DNA from: a bacterium
GTDB taxonomy: Bacteria; Actinomycetota; Acidimicrobiia; Spongiisociales; UBA5794
Direction: 5' to 3'
Assembly: GCA_024228555.1 (NCBI GenBank)
Contig: JAAETI010000486.1
Coordinates: 1-64,000, forward strand
Length of the DNA: 64,000 bases
Part shown: positions 24,908 to 32,618 of the stretch, piece after piece
How positions within the stretch are numbered: position 1 is the first letter of the stretch
Layout of the letters: the number at the start of each line of letters is the position of its first letter
Notes under the pieces: generated by a model
What the model was told of the DNA's origin: nothing
What the model saw: only the letters and a program-made list of their open reading frames with translations
Database searches by the model: none
Translations under genes and position numbers: made by a program

Positions 24908-25771
24908 CTAGGTGTGGTGGCTACCCGCGCCGGGTCGAAGGAGAACGGTAGCCGCCACTCGATTTGCTTCAGCCGCGGCTGCTGCCGGTATGGCGCCGGC
25001 AAGGGTGGCGGTGAGGAATCCGGCGGCGAAGGCGTCGCCGGCGCCGGTGGTGTCGGCAACTGCTGCAACCGGGGGGACGGTGACCGTGGTTGCGGTGCCG
25101 GCGTGGTCAACGACGACGACCGGGTCGGCCCCATCCTTGATGACGGTCAGGCCGCCGCCCTCCAACGGTGCTGCCGAGTTGACCCCGAGGAGGTCGGCCT
25201 CGTCCTTGTTGCAGAAGAAGACATCGGGGCCGAGCGATTTCATATCGTCTAGGAATCGGACGATCCCGTATTCGGTAAGTGGACCTGTTGATGAAGCGTC
25301 AACGCTCACTCCGATGCCGCGTTGCCGGGCGATGGACATGGCATGGCGAGTTGACGAGCCCAGCGGTTCGACGATCAACGAATACGCGGGCACGTGGAGC
25401 CACGTCGCAGCATCGAGGGCTCCCTCCGGCAGCGAGGAGAGTTCTGTCGCCGCACTCCTGTCGGGGAGCATCGTACGTTCCCCGGTGTCATCAACGATGA
25501 CAACGATGGACCCGGTTGTGCCACCCCTGGCCAGTGCAAGCTCTACCCCCGCCTGCTCCATCTCAGTGGCAAGCATGGATCCCAAGCTGTCTTCGCCAAC
25601 TTGGCCAACAAACCGGCTGGGCTGCCCCTGACGGGCGGCGATAACAGCGACGTTGGCGGCGCTGCCACCACGTCGCCTGAAGATCCGCGACGCGGTGTCG
25701 GTGCCGCGGACGAGCTCGGTGGACGGCCACACGACTACGTCTTCAACAAGGTCACCGAGACAGCACAGCAT
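24908..25771 (-). CDS. psuK: PfkB-family kinase, probable pseudouridine kinase
   Basis: 287 aa ribokinase-fold kinase. It has the PfkB signature 1 region FRRRGGSAANVAVIAARQG and signature 2 DTTGAGDAFAAGFLTATLAG with the catalytic Asp. Linkage to psuG makes phosphorylation of pseudouridine the most likely role, but ribokinase or another nucleoside specificity cannot be excluded. Most of the upstream part of the long open frame is noncoding; ATG 25771 is preceded at 6 nt by a TATGCT box, fixing the start. It is divergent from the lipoprotein genes. Confidence 0.85.
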   Translation of the reverse strand: MLCCLGDLVEDVVVWPSTELVRGTDTASRIFRRRGGSAANVAVIAARQGQPSRFVGQVGEDSLGSMLATEMEQAGVELALARGGTTGSIVVIVDDTGERTMLPDRSAATELSSLPEGALDAATWLHVPAYSLIVEPLGSSTRHAMSIARQRGIGVSVDASSTGPLTEYGIVRFLDDMKSLGPDVFFCNKDEADLLGVNSAAPLEGGGLTVIKDGADPVVVVDHAGTATTVTVPPVAAVADTTGAGDAFAAGFLTATLAGAIPAAAAAEANRVAATVLLRPGAGSHHT

Positions 25772-25777
25772 GGGGCG

Positions 25778-25783
25778 AGCATA
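25778..25783 (-). promoter_or_regulatory. -10 box of a leaderless PfkB-psuG transcript
   Basis: TATGCT on the minus strand lies 6 nt before the ATG at 25771. Confidence 0.5.
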
Positions 25784-25855
25784 GGAGGTGACATCGACAG
25801 CGCAATTCCCAGTTCGTCGTATCCTGATCGCCGGGCCACTACCGGAGATTGATCT

Positions 25856-26416
25856 ATGAAGAAGCAGGTTTGGACAGGGCTTGTCCTGCTGACCCTCATC
25901 GCTGCGGCGTGCGGGGGAGATGACAGCAGCGATGCCGTCGCATCTCTCGAAGGTGTCGCAACGACGACAAGCACGGCGCCTGTTGAAGATGAGCTCGACG
26001 ATGACGAGGCTGCGGTCTTGGAGTTTGCGGCCTGCATGCGAGACGGCGGCATCGACTTCCCGGATCCGGTTGTCGACTCCAATGGCAACGTTGGGTTTGA
26101 TCTTCTTGCCCTCCGTGATCTTGCGGACGTTGATCAGACCGAGATCGAGGCTGCGTTCGAGCCATGTGCCCCGTTTCTCCAAGGGGTGAATTTCGGGTTT
26201 GATCGTGTCTTTGAAACCGAGTTCCAAGATGAGCTGGTCGAGTTCTCGGCATGCATGAGGGCCAACGGCTTCGACATGCCCGATCCGGACTTCTCGGCCC
26301 TTACCGGTACTGGCCAGCTCTATCCCGAGTTTGACCTCGACGACCCCGATTTTGAGACAGCGTTCGAGGCCTGTGAGGAATCATTGCCTGGAATCCCCGG
26401 TATTTCCGGGGGCTGA
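25856..26416 (+). CDS. lipoprotein with duplicated Cys-repeat (CMR-x-G motif), paralog 1
   Basis: 186 aa. A signal peptide and lipobox (LIAAACGG, lipidated Cys 19) are followed by a Thr/Ser/Asp-rich linker. Two related units follow, each with a pattern CMRxxG-x-D-x-P-D-P and a second Cys about 35-50 residues later: FAACMRDGGIDFPDPV ... AFEPCAPFLQG and FSACMRANGFDMPDPD ... AFEACEESLPG. The paired Cys suggest one disulfide per unit outside the membrane. The family is known from actinobacteria beside ABC exporters but has no defined function. A TATCCT box (25820-25825) and GGAG precede the ATG. Confidence 0.8.
   Translation: MKKQVWTGLVLLTLIAAACGGDDSSDAVASLEGVATTTSTAPVEDELDDDEAAVLEFAACMRDGGIDFPDPVVDSNGNVGFDLLALRDLADVDQTEIEAAFEPCAPFLQGVNFGFDRVFETEFQDELVEFSACMRANGFDMPDPDFSALTGTGQLYPEFDLDDPDFETAFEACEESLPGIPGISGG
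26395..26411 (+). terminator. hairpin at the end of lipoprotein gene 1
   Basis: Stem CCCCGG / CCGGGG with loop TATTT, spanning the last codons of the gene. It lacks a T-tract; it may reduce read-through into the paralog. Confidence 0.3.
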
Positions 26417-26532
26417 TCGCCTGGTGACGTAGCCGCCGGAGCCGTCGCTCTCTCAGCGGATTCTTAGGTAGCCTTCAGCTACTTCGGATGTTCACCGGTC
26501 ATTGTGTTGTGACACATCTGAAAGGGATCCTG

Positions 26533-27171
26533 ATGAAGACAAGACTGTTCGTGCTGCTTCTGGCGCTCGGATTGGTTGCGGCGGCCTGCGGGGGATCGGG
26601 TGAGTCCGACACCGGTGTAGCTTCGCTAGACGCCACCGACACCACCCTGGGTGGCGACACCGAGGCGGAAGAAGACGGTCCGGTGGATTCCGAACAGGCA
26701 ATGTTGGATCTAGCTGCATGTCTTCGCGACAACGGGGTCGAGATCGAGGATCCCACCGTCGATGCCAGCGGCAACGTTCAGTTTGGTGGCTTCCGAGGGG
26801 CGACAGCTGCCGACGGCGCAGACATCGATCGTGAGGCGTTTCGAGCCGCCATGGATCAGTGCCAGGAGAGCCTGGAGGGTGTGGCCCTTGGGTTTGGCGG
26901 TCGTGGCGACATCGACGTGACCGAACTGCAGGACACAATGGTCGAGTACGCGGCCTGTATGCGTGACAACGGCTACGACATGGACGACCCCGATCTCACC
27001 AGTTTTGGTCCCGGCTCGGGTGGGGAACCTGGTGCTGGGGGCGGTGGCGGTCCCTTTGGCGAGATCGATGGAGACGATCCGGACTTTGTGGCTGCGCAAG
27101 AGGTGTGTGGCGATATCCTCGGGGGTCTCCCCGGCGGCGGGCTCGGGCGTCGCGGTGGAGGCAATGGCTAA
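26533..27171 (+). CDS. lipoprotein with duplicated Cys-repeat, paralog 2
   Basis: 212 aa. Lipobox LVAAACGG, then an acidic/Thr-rich linker and the same two-unit layout as its neighbour: LAACLRDNGVEIEDPT ... MDQCQESLEG and YAACMRDNGYDMDDPD ... QEVCGDILGG. Gly-rich spacers and a Gly/Arg-rich tail (GLGRRGGGNG) are extra. The two genes are tandem paralogs, with the duplication inside each older than or similar to the gene duplication. The frame extends to 26488 but ATG 26533 gives the signal peptide. The stop TAA shares a base with the start of the adaptor gene, so it is part of the exporter operon. Confidence 0.8.
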   Translation: MKTRLFVLLLALGLVAAACGGSGESDTGVASLDATDTTLGGDTEAEEDGPVDSEQAMLDLAACLRDNGVEIEDPTVDASGNVQFGGFRGATAADGADIDREAFRAAMDQCQESLEGVALGFGGRGDIDVTELQDTMVEYAACMRDNGYDMDDPDLTSFGPGSGGEPGAGGGGGPFGEIDGDDPDFVAAQEVCGDILGGLPGGGLGRRGGGNG

Positions 27172-28748
27172 TGAAACTTGATGGGAGCACGATGAAGCGC
27201 ACGAGCGAAGGTGACATCTCGGCTACACCAGACGAGGGTGTCGACATCAATCCAGCCGGACCGAAGCGGTCACGCTGGGGATGGTGGCTTGGTGGGCTCG
27301 CAATTGTTGCGGTTGGGGCGGTCGCCGCAGTCACGTTGCTCAGCGATGGCGCTGGGTCTGACTCGGCGAATGAGACCGTAGCGCTGACCTTTGACGAGGT
27401 AGTGCAGACCGATCTGATCCAGATGGATTCGTTCGACGGAACGTTGGGTACCGACGACGGCGATCCGGTGACGAGCCCGGCGCAAGGGACTGTCACCAGT
27501 ACCGCTGCCGTAGGAACCATGATCGAACAGGGCGATGTCTTCCTCACCGTCGACAACGAGCCGGTCGTGCTTCTCTACGGAGAGCTACCCGCCTATCGAG
27601 ACTTGACTGCCACCGAGGACTCGATGTCTCTCGGCGGCAATGTGAGCGGTGTTGTCACTGAGGTAGTTGCCGCCGGCGAGACCATTCAACAGGGGGATGT
27701 TCTCTATCGCACCGACGGCGAACCCGTCGTGGTCATGTATGGCGACATTCCCGCATATCGAACGCTCCGGGATTTGTCCGACAATATGACGGGCACCGAC
27801 GTGCTCCAGCTCGAGACCGCACTTGTCGATCTCGGCTACGACCCAGATGGGCTGGCAACCGTTGACGAGGAGTTCACCGACTACACCGAGACGATGGTCG
27901 AACGCTGGCAGGAGGATCTTGGTGTCGAGGAGGACGGACAGGTCAGCCTTGGCGATGTCATCTTCATCCCAGCCGAAGCTGAGGTCTTGGCAGTGGCAGT
28001 CGAGGTGGGCCAGTCGGTCGCTCCCGGGCAGGCGATTGCCACCATCTCCACCGGCGATGCGCTCCAGGGCGCAGATCTTCTTCAGCTCGAGCAGGCACTT
28101 GCGGCGCTCGGATATGACCCCGGAACGGTCGATGGCGCCTGGGATTCGAGCACCAAGAGTGCAGTTGTTGCCTGGCAGACGGACAACGGTGTTGAGGCAG
28201 ATGGCGCGGTCAACCTGGGTGAGGTCGTGTTTCTCCCCTCGATGGTGCAGGTCAACGACGTCTTGGTTTCGATCGGTTCCGCAGTGAATGCGGGCACTCC
28301 CGTCCTTGGCATATCCTCGGCCGACAAGTTTGTGACGTTCGATCTTCCCGCTGCCGACCAAGGGCTGCTCGCCGTTGGGCAGGAAGTGGTTATCGAAATG
28401 CCAGACGGCAGCGATGCGGCAGGCACCGTGCTGTCGGTTGCATCGGTTGCCAGCGGTGGCCAGGGCGAAGCCACCTTCGAGGTGAAGATCGTTCTCGTTG
28501 ACCCTTCGGTTGCGATCGGATTGGACGAGGCTCCGGTGGACGTCGAGGTTGTCTCGGACTCAGTCTCCAATGTGATGGCGGTCCCGGTCTCGGCGCTCGT
28601 GGCGCTGGCCGAAGGCGGCTACGCCGTAGAGGTCAACACCGGTTCCGGAACGCAACTGGTCGCTGTTGAGCCTGGCTTCTACGCCGACGGGCTTGTCGAG
28701 GTCGAGTCGAGTGGTCTCAACGTTGGTGACATGGTGGTGGTCCCGTGA
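27171..28748 (+). CDS. membrane-fusion/adaptor protein with two peptidoglycan-binding domains
   Basis: 525 aa. One membrane helix (about 37-58, WWLGGLAIVAVGAVAAVTLL). The extracellular part has lipoyl/HlyD-like pieces (PAQGTVTSTAAVGTMIEQGD, NVSGVVTEVVAAGETIQQGD, VGQSVAPGQAIATIS) and two PG_binding_1 units (DVLQLETALVDLGYDPDG ... TMVERWQEDLGVEEDG; LLQLEQALAALGYDPGTVDG ... AVVAWQTDNGVEADG). A C-terminal adaptor barrel follows. It resembles actinobacterial periplasmic-adaptor proteins of MacB-type exporters, probably anchoring the ABC complex to cell wall. An alternative ATG is at 27192. It overlaps the ATPase gene in GTGA. Confidence 0.88.
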   Translation: MKLDGSTMKRTSEGDISATPDEGVDINPAGPKRSRWGWWLGGLAIVAVGAVAAVTLLSDGAGSDSANETVALTFDEVVQTDLIQMDSFDGTLGTDDGDPVTSPAQGTVTSTAAVGTMIEQGDVFLTVDNEPVVLLYGELPAYRDLTATEDSMSLGGNVSGVVTEVVAAGETIQQGDVLYRTDGEPVVVMYGDIPAYRTLRDLSDNMTGTDVLQLETALVDLGYDPDGLATVDEEFTDYTETMVERWQEDLGVEEDGQVSLGDVIFIPAEAEVLAVAVEVGQSVAPGQAIATISTGDALQGADLLQLEQALAALGYDPGTVDGAWDSSTKSAVVAWQTDNGVEADGAVNLGEVVFLPSMVQVNDVLVSIGSAVNAGTPVLGISSADKFVTFDLPAADQGLLAVGQEVVIEMPDGSDAAGTVLSVASVASGGQGEATFEVKIVLVDPSVAIGLDEAPVDVEVVSDSVSNVMAVPVSALVALAEGGYAVEVNTGSGTQLVAVEPGFYADGLVEVESSGLNVGDMVVVP

Positions 28749-29479
28749 CCTCCACGATGACGACGGGCCATCCGGCACCAGCCTCCGGGTCGGATGTGGT
28801 TCTGTCGCTGCGCGGCGTCACCAAGGAATATCCGACGACGCCTCCGGTACGAGCCCTGCGGGGTGTCGATTTCTCTGTGACGCGCGGCGAGCTGGTTGGT
28901 GTTGTCGGTCCCTCGGGCAGTGGCAAGTCAACGTTGCTCCACATCATGGGCACGCTGGACCGGCCCACCGCCGGAGAGGTGACTGTTGCCGGCTACAACA
29001 TCGACGAACTCAGCGACAAGGACTTGTCGGCATTGCGAGCACGGCATATCGGTTTTGTGTTCCAGCAATTCCATTTGCTGAGTGGCTACACCGCCCTTGA
29101 CAACGTTGCCGATGGTCTGCTCTACACCGGTATGAATGTGTCGGATCGGCGCGACCTTGCTCATCGGGCTCTCACCCGGGTTGGCCTCGGTCATCGTCTC
29201 GGCCACGTTGCCACCAAGTTGTCGGGGGGAGAACGCCAGCGAGTGGCGGTGGCGCGGGCACTTGTCGGCACGCCTTCAATTGTGCTGGCCGACGAACCAA
29301 CTGGGAACCTCGACACAAAGAACAGCGATGCCATCGTCGAGCTGATCCGGCAGATCAACGACGAGGGTGTGACGTTTGTGGTCATCACCCACAACAAGGA
29401 GATTGCCGAAGCGTTTCCTCGAACTGCCGGACTCCGCGATGGCCGCATCGAATACGACTCGGGGCGCCGTCATGAGTAA
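28745..29479 (+). CDS. ABC transporter ATP-binding protein, MacB/LolD type
   Basis: 244 aa, GTG start (ATG at 28757 possible). Walker A is GPSGSGKSTLLHIMGTLDRP, Q-loop VFQQFHLLSGYTALDNV, signature KLSGGERQRVAVARAL, Walker B SIVLADEPTGNLD and the H-loop VVITHN. This is the energising subunit of the exporter with the FtsX-type permease, overlapped by 8 nt. MacB-type machines drive conformational work across the membrane instead of classic substrate passage. Confidence 0.93.
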   Translation: MTSTMTTGHPAPASGSDVVLSLRGVTKEYPTTPPVRALRGVDFSVTRGELVGVVGPSGSGKSTLLHIMGTLDRPTAGEVTVAGYNIDELSDKDLSALRARHIGFVFQQFHLLSGYTALDNVADGLLYTGMNVSDRRDLAHRALTRVGLGHRLGHVATKLSGGERQRVAVARALVGTPSIVLADEPTGNLDTKNSDAIVELIRQINDEGVTFVVITHNKEIAEAFPRTAGLRDGRIEYDSGRRHE

Positions 29480-30677
29480 CGGGAATGGGTTGGAGCCGTC
29501 ACGGCTGCACAGCGCCGATGCCTTTCGGACTGCAAGTGTTGGTCTGCAGACTCGCAAGTTGCGGGCGGCTCTTTCGGCGCTCGGCATCATGATCGGCATC
29601 GCGGCGATGGTCGGGGTGCTCGGGCTGTCCGAGTCGTCAAAATCGGATCTCTTGGCGCAACTGGATCGGCTTGGAACCAATCTCCTCACCGTACAGGCCG
29701 GCAGCGGGATCGGGATCGGAAGTGGCGAGCTGCCGGTGGAAGCCGCCGGGATGATCTCTCGCATCGGTCCTGTTGAGCAGACCAGCACAATCAGTTCGGT
29801 CGATGTCAACGTGTACAAGTCGGACTATGTACCCGAGGGTCAAACCGGTGGCATAACGGTGCAGGCGGTCGACGTGAACCTTCTGGAGACGTTGGCGGGA
29901 AGCATGGCCGACGGCAAGTTTCTCGATCCGGCAACCGCTACGTATCCGACGGCGGTCCTGGGGTCGGTGGCCGCAGAGCGGCTTGCCATCCATGCTGTTA
30001 CTGGGACCCAGCAGATTTGGCTCGGTGGCCAGTGGTTCACCGTCATTGGTGTGCTCGACGAGTTCGAACTGAACCCTGATCTCGATCGAGCGGCTTTGAT
30101 CGGTCTGACAACGGCTGAGGACTTCCTCGACCATGAGGTGGTGCCTTCCTCGGTATTGGTGCGGGCAAATCCGGACTTCATCGATGAGGTCACTTCTGTG
30201 CTTTCGGCCACCGCAAATCCGCAGAACCCGGAGGAGGTCGAGGTGGCCCGACCATCGGATGCCTTGGAGGCAAAGGAAGCCGCAGATGATGCATTCACCG
30301 CCTTGTTCCTGGGTCTCGGAGCGGTGGCGCTGCTCGTGGGCGGGGTCGGCATCGCCAACGTCATGGTCATCTCGGTCTTGGAGCGCCGATCTGAGATAGG
30401 GCTGCGCCGTGCGTTGGGAGCGACCAAGCGCCATGTTGCTGTCCAGTTCCTAGGGGAGGCGCTGTTGCTGTCCGCCGTCGGCGGCATTGGCGGGATCATT
30501 CTGGGCTGGGCGGTCACCGGTGTGTATGCCAACGTGAAGGGCTGGAGTGTGCTCATTCCGCCAATTGCGATCGGTGGTGGCATGGCAGCTGCGTTGCTGA
30601 TCGGAGCCATCGCTGGCCTCTACCCAGCGGTGCGTGCAGCCCGGATGTCTCCAACCGAAGCCCTCCGCAGCGCCTAA
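29472..30677 (+). CDS. MacB-type ABC transporter permease (FtsX domain)
   Basis: 401 aa. One N-terminal membrane helix (LRAALSALGIMIGIAAMVGVL), a large extracellular MacB_PCD domain (about 50-265) and three C-terminal helices with the FtsX domain (about 285-400). Family signatures include ALFLGLGAVALLVGGVGIAN and VLERRSEIGLRRALGATKRH. The frame continues upstream, but ATG 29472 inside the end of the ATPase gene is the family start. With the adaptor and two lipoproteins it forms one export unit. Confidence 0.92.
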   Translation: MSNGNGLEPSRLHSADAFRTASVGLQTRKLRAALSALGIMIGIAAMVGVLGLSESSKSDLLAQLDRLGTNLLTVQAGSGIGIGSGELPVEAAGMISRIGPVEQTSTISSVDVNVYKSDYVPEGQTGGITVQAVDVNLLETLAGSMADGKFLDPATATYPTAVLGSVAAERLAIHAVTGTQQIWLGGQWFTVIGVLDEFELNPDLDRAALIGLTTAEDFLDHEVVPSSVLVRANPDFIDEVTSVLSATANPQNPEEVEVARPSDALEAKEAADDAFTALFLGLGAVALLVGGVGIANVMVISVLERRSEIGLRRALGATKRHVAVQFLGEALLLSAVGGIGGIILGWAVTGVYANVKGWSVLIPPIAIGGGMAAALLIGAIAGLYPAVRAARMSPTEALRSA

Positions 30678-30698
30678 CCCCCCGGTGCCCTTCCGTTC

Positions 30699-30836
30699 TT
30701 GCGTAGCTCGCCGCGCATATGCGACGGCTGCGTACGCAGGAACGAGTGGTACTTCCCCGTCTCGATCGAGTATGACGAACCCGAGGTCGCAGACGAGGAG
30801 TACTCCATCCAGGTACACGATTTCGAAGAGCTTTAG
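30699..30836 (+). CDS. small acidic protein with N-terminal CxxC
   Basis: A 45-residue frame, open from just after the permease stop to TAG at 30836. It has a Cys pair (ICDGCVRRNEWYFPVSIEY) and a strongly acidic C-terminus (HDFEEL). The composition and clear stop look coding, unlike the low-complexity translations of the other frames here. The only in-frame initiator is TTG 30699, without an obvious ribosome-binding site, so it may be read with the permease or be the tail of a lost gene. Family not recognised. Confidence 0.4.
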   Translation: MRSSPRICDGCVRRNEWYFPVSIEYDEPEVADEEYSIQVHDFEEL

Positions 30837-30848
30837 CGACCGCGGCTG

Positions 30849-31865
30849 CTACTCCGGTACCGACACCAGATAGTCGCCCGACTCATCGTCCCATTGCAGA
30901 TTGACCACACCGCGGGCGCTGGCCGCCTGCACGTAGCGCAGGAATCCCGAGTAGCCGAGGCGGCGCTCGTTGAAGTCGCTCTGCCGCTTGCGAAGTCGAT
31001 CCTTCATCCCAGACAGCGGTTGCGGATCCCCCTTACCAAGAACCTCGACCAGCAGGTCAAAGTCCTTGCTGACACCATCGCTCTTGGGGAAGTCGACGGC
31101 GGGATCGCCACGGGAGCCATCGTCGATTAGCTCGATGATCGAGTTGCTGGCGAGATGGCGCAGTAGTTCGCCGAAGGCGCGGAACCCGTGTTCCGCCTCA
31201 CTAAAGGTGGGGTCCTTGCGCAGCAGCGCCCTTTTCAGAGATGATGATCGGACGGTGCCCTCCGTGGAGCGTTGCAGACCGGCCAGCGTGGTGGTCACCA
31301 ACGCAGCGACGTCTTCTGATGCTTGCGGCTTTTCAGCGGCAACAGTGTCGGGTTTCTTCGCCTTCTTGGCCTGCTTCCTCTTCGGCTGGGGAAGCTCGAC
31401 GCCACCGAGATTCTCGTAGAAGAGGAACTCGTCACACGCCGGCGGCAACATGGCTGAAGTCGATGCCTTGAGGCCAACGCCGACCACTCGCTTGTTGAGT
31501 TCGCGCAGCTTCTGCACAAGGGGAGTGAAATCCGAATCACCGGTACAGATCACAAAGGCAGTCACATAGTCGCGCTCAAAAGCCAGCTCGATGGCGTCGA
31601 CGGCCATCTTGATGTCGGCGGCGTTCTTGCGGACGCGACCCCGCCGCTGCGGAATCTCAATCAGTTCGACCTGATTGTCGGCAAGCATTTGCCGATCCTT
31701 CTGGAAAGACGACCAATCGGCGTAGGCCCGCCGCACCACAACCCGGCCTCGCTCGGCCAGTGCGTCTGCGATGGGCTTGAAGTCAAACTCTATGCCGAGA
31801 TCGTCGCGGGCTCCGATCGCGAGGTTCTCGTAGTCGATGAAAAGGCCAATGCGTTCTTCTTCCAT
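30849..31865 (-). CDS. NYN-domain (LabA/DUF88-type) protein with two OST-HTH-like domains
   Basis: 338 aa. The N-terminal PIN-like NYN domain (about 1-150) has acidic catalytic positions in IGLFIDYENLAIGA, KNAADIKMAVDAIELA and FVICTGDSDFTPLVQKLRE, expected for a metal-dependent RNase. A Lys/Pro linker (about 157-180) follows, then two winged-helix OST-HTH/LOTUS-like units (about 185-255 and 265-337; SLKRALLRKDPTFSEAEHGF, MKDRLRKRQSDFNERRLGYS). OST-HTH domains bind RNA. The combination suggests an RNA-directed nuclease with unknown target. The ATG is preceded at 7 nt by TACCCT. Confidence 0.88.
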   Translation of the reverse strand: MEEERIGLFIDYENLAIGARDDLGIEFDFKPIADALAERGRVVVRRAYADWSSFQKDRQMLADNQVELIEIPQRRGRVRKNAADIKMAVDAIELAFERDYVTAFVICTGDSDFTPLVQKLRELNKRVVGVGLKASTSAMLPPACDEFLFYENLGGVELPQPKRKQAKKAKKPDTVAAEKPQASEDVAALVTTTLAGLQRSTEGTVRSSSLKRALLRKDPTFSEAEHGFRAFGELLRHLASNSIIELIDDGSRGDPAVDFPKSDGVSKDFDLLVEVLGKGDPQPLSGMKDRLRKRQSDFNERRLGYSGFLRYVQAASARGVVNLQWDDESGDYLVSVPE

Positions 31866-31872
31866 GCAACCG

Positions 31873-31878
31873 AGGGTA
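31873..31878 (-). promoter_or_regulatory. -10 box of a leaderless NYN-gene transcript
   Basis: TACCCT on the minus strand, 7 nt before the ATG at 31865. Confidence 0.4.
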
Positions 31879-31996
31879 GCGGGCGCCGGTCCCGGCTTGT
31901 GTATCCCATTCGACTTCTCCCGACATCAACCGGGGCAAGATTGCTAGATTCTGTGGAAGCTCGTCGGTGACCGGGCGATGTTCACGGGAGGGGAGC

Positions 31997-32044
31997 ATGA
32001 GCGAGGGTCACCGGGAGGGCGCAGTGACCCTCGCTTCTTTTTGA
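31997..32044 (+). ncRNA. orphan intrinsic terminator with embedded 15-codon frame (candidate small RNA or leader peptide)
   Basis: GCGAGGGTCAC (32001-32011) pairs perfectly with GTGACCCTCGC (32024-32034) and is followed by TTCTTTTT, the strongest intrinsic terminator in the window. No plus-strand gene lies upstream because the flanking gene (30849-31865) runs the other way. Its transcript must therefore start within 31866-32000; a TAGATT box lies near 31946. A short frame, ATG 31997 to TGA 32044 (15 residues, MSEGHREGAVTLASF), with GGGAGGGGA before it, overlaps the hairpin. It may be a short RNA, a leader or a small peptide; nothing decides between these. Confidence 0.5.
32001..32042 (+). terminator. 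intrinsic terminator
   Basis: An 11-bp perfect stem, 12-nt loop and an eight-base T-rich tract on the plus strand only. The minus strand has no T-tract, so it acts for rightward transcription. Confidence 0.8.
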
Positions 32045-32160
32045 GCCAACCTGGGCCGTCCAGACCTGAATACGGGTTGGTGCCGTGGGCCGCGGCTGAG
32101 TGACGGACAGCGCCAACAGCCTGTCCTCTAGATCCAAGAGCGTTGGGTACCGCTCCCTGA

Positions 32161-32523
32161 GGGCAGGGTCACGCTGGTCCGCTCCAAGCCATTCTCCGAG
32201 AACACGGCTTCGTCGTACTCGAAGTAGTTGGGGTAGCCGAGAAGATCGGCTCCGCCCCCAACTACGTAGGCAACCTTGCTGGGTTGGTCGAGGACCTGCC
32301 ACTCGCCATCGACATCACGGATGCACTGGGTGCCGTCCTCGCCGTTTCTCGGTGGGGTGTCTTCGGGGTTCCTATGTTCATCGTCGAAGACGAGGCGGTG
32401 TTTGTTTGCTGGATGGAGCGTCATCGTTCCGGCGAGATCGAGACCGTTGTCGATCTAGTTCGTTGGACCAATCTCAACGAACTCAAACGGACCCAGATTC
32501 CTCGCTGGTTCACCGTTCCGTGA
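32161..32523 (+). pseudogene. C-terminal remnant of a DsbA-family (thioredoxin-fold) protein
   Basis: The frame is open from 32161 (stop at 32158) to TGA 32523 and has only TTG 32284 as a plausible start. Residues encoded from 32284 include WGVFGVPMFIVEDEAVFV, the cis-Pro GVFGVP motif of DsbA/HCCA-isomerase proteins. The end VRWTNLNELKRTQIPR matches the C-terminal pattern LNEFKxTxIPR of actinobacterial DsbA-family proteins. The N-terminal CxxC half is absent. The region 32043-32160 holds nothing else I can recognise. An open frame on the opposite strand (32128-32424) is judged a shadow. Confidence 0.55.
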
Positions 32524-32618
32524 TGTAGCCCGGAGAAACGCGACACTTTGTGCCTATTCTCCCGTAGGCCTCTTGGGAGTCCCCGGTACGCCGGAGATTG
32601 AGGTCGGAGGGAGAGCAG

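Noticed and set aside
30450-30818. 122-residue minus-strand frame over the permease end
   Set aside because: It lies opposite conserved FtsX-domain sequence and the small CxxC frame, and resembles no protein.
32128-32424. 98-residue minus-strand frame opposite the DsbA remnant
   Set aside because: The plus strand carries recognisable GVFGVP and LNELKRTQIPR family motifs, so the minus frame is most simply its shadow; no start signal favours it.
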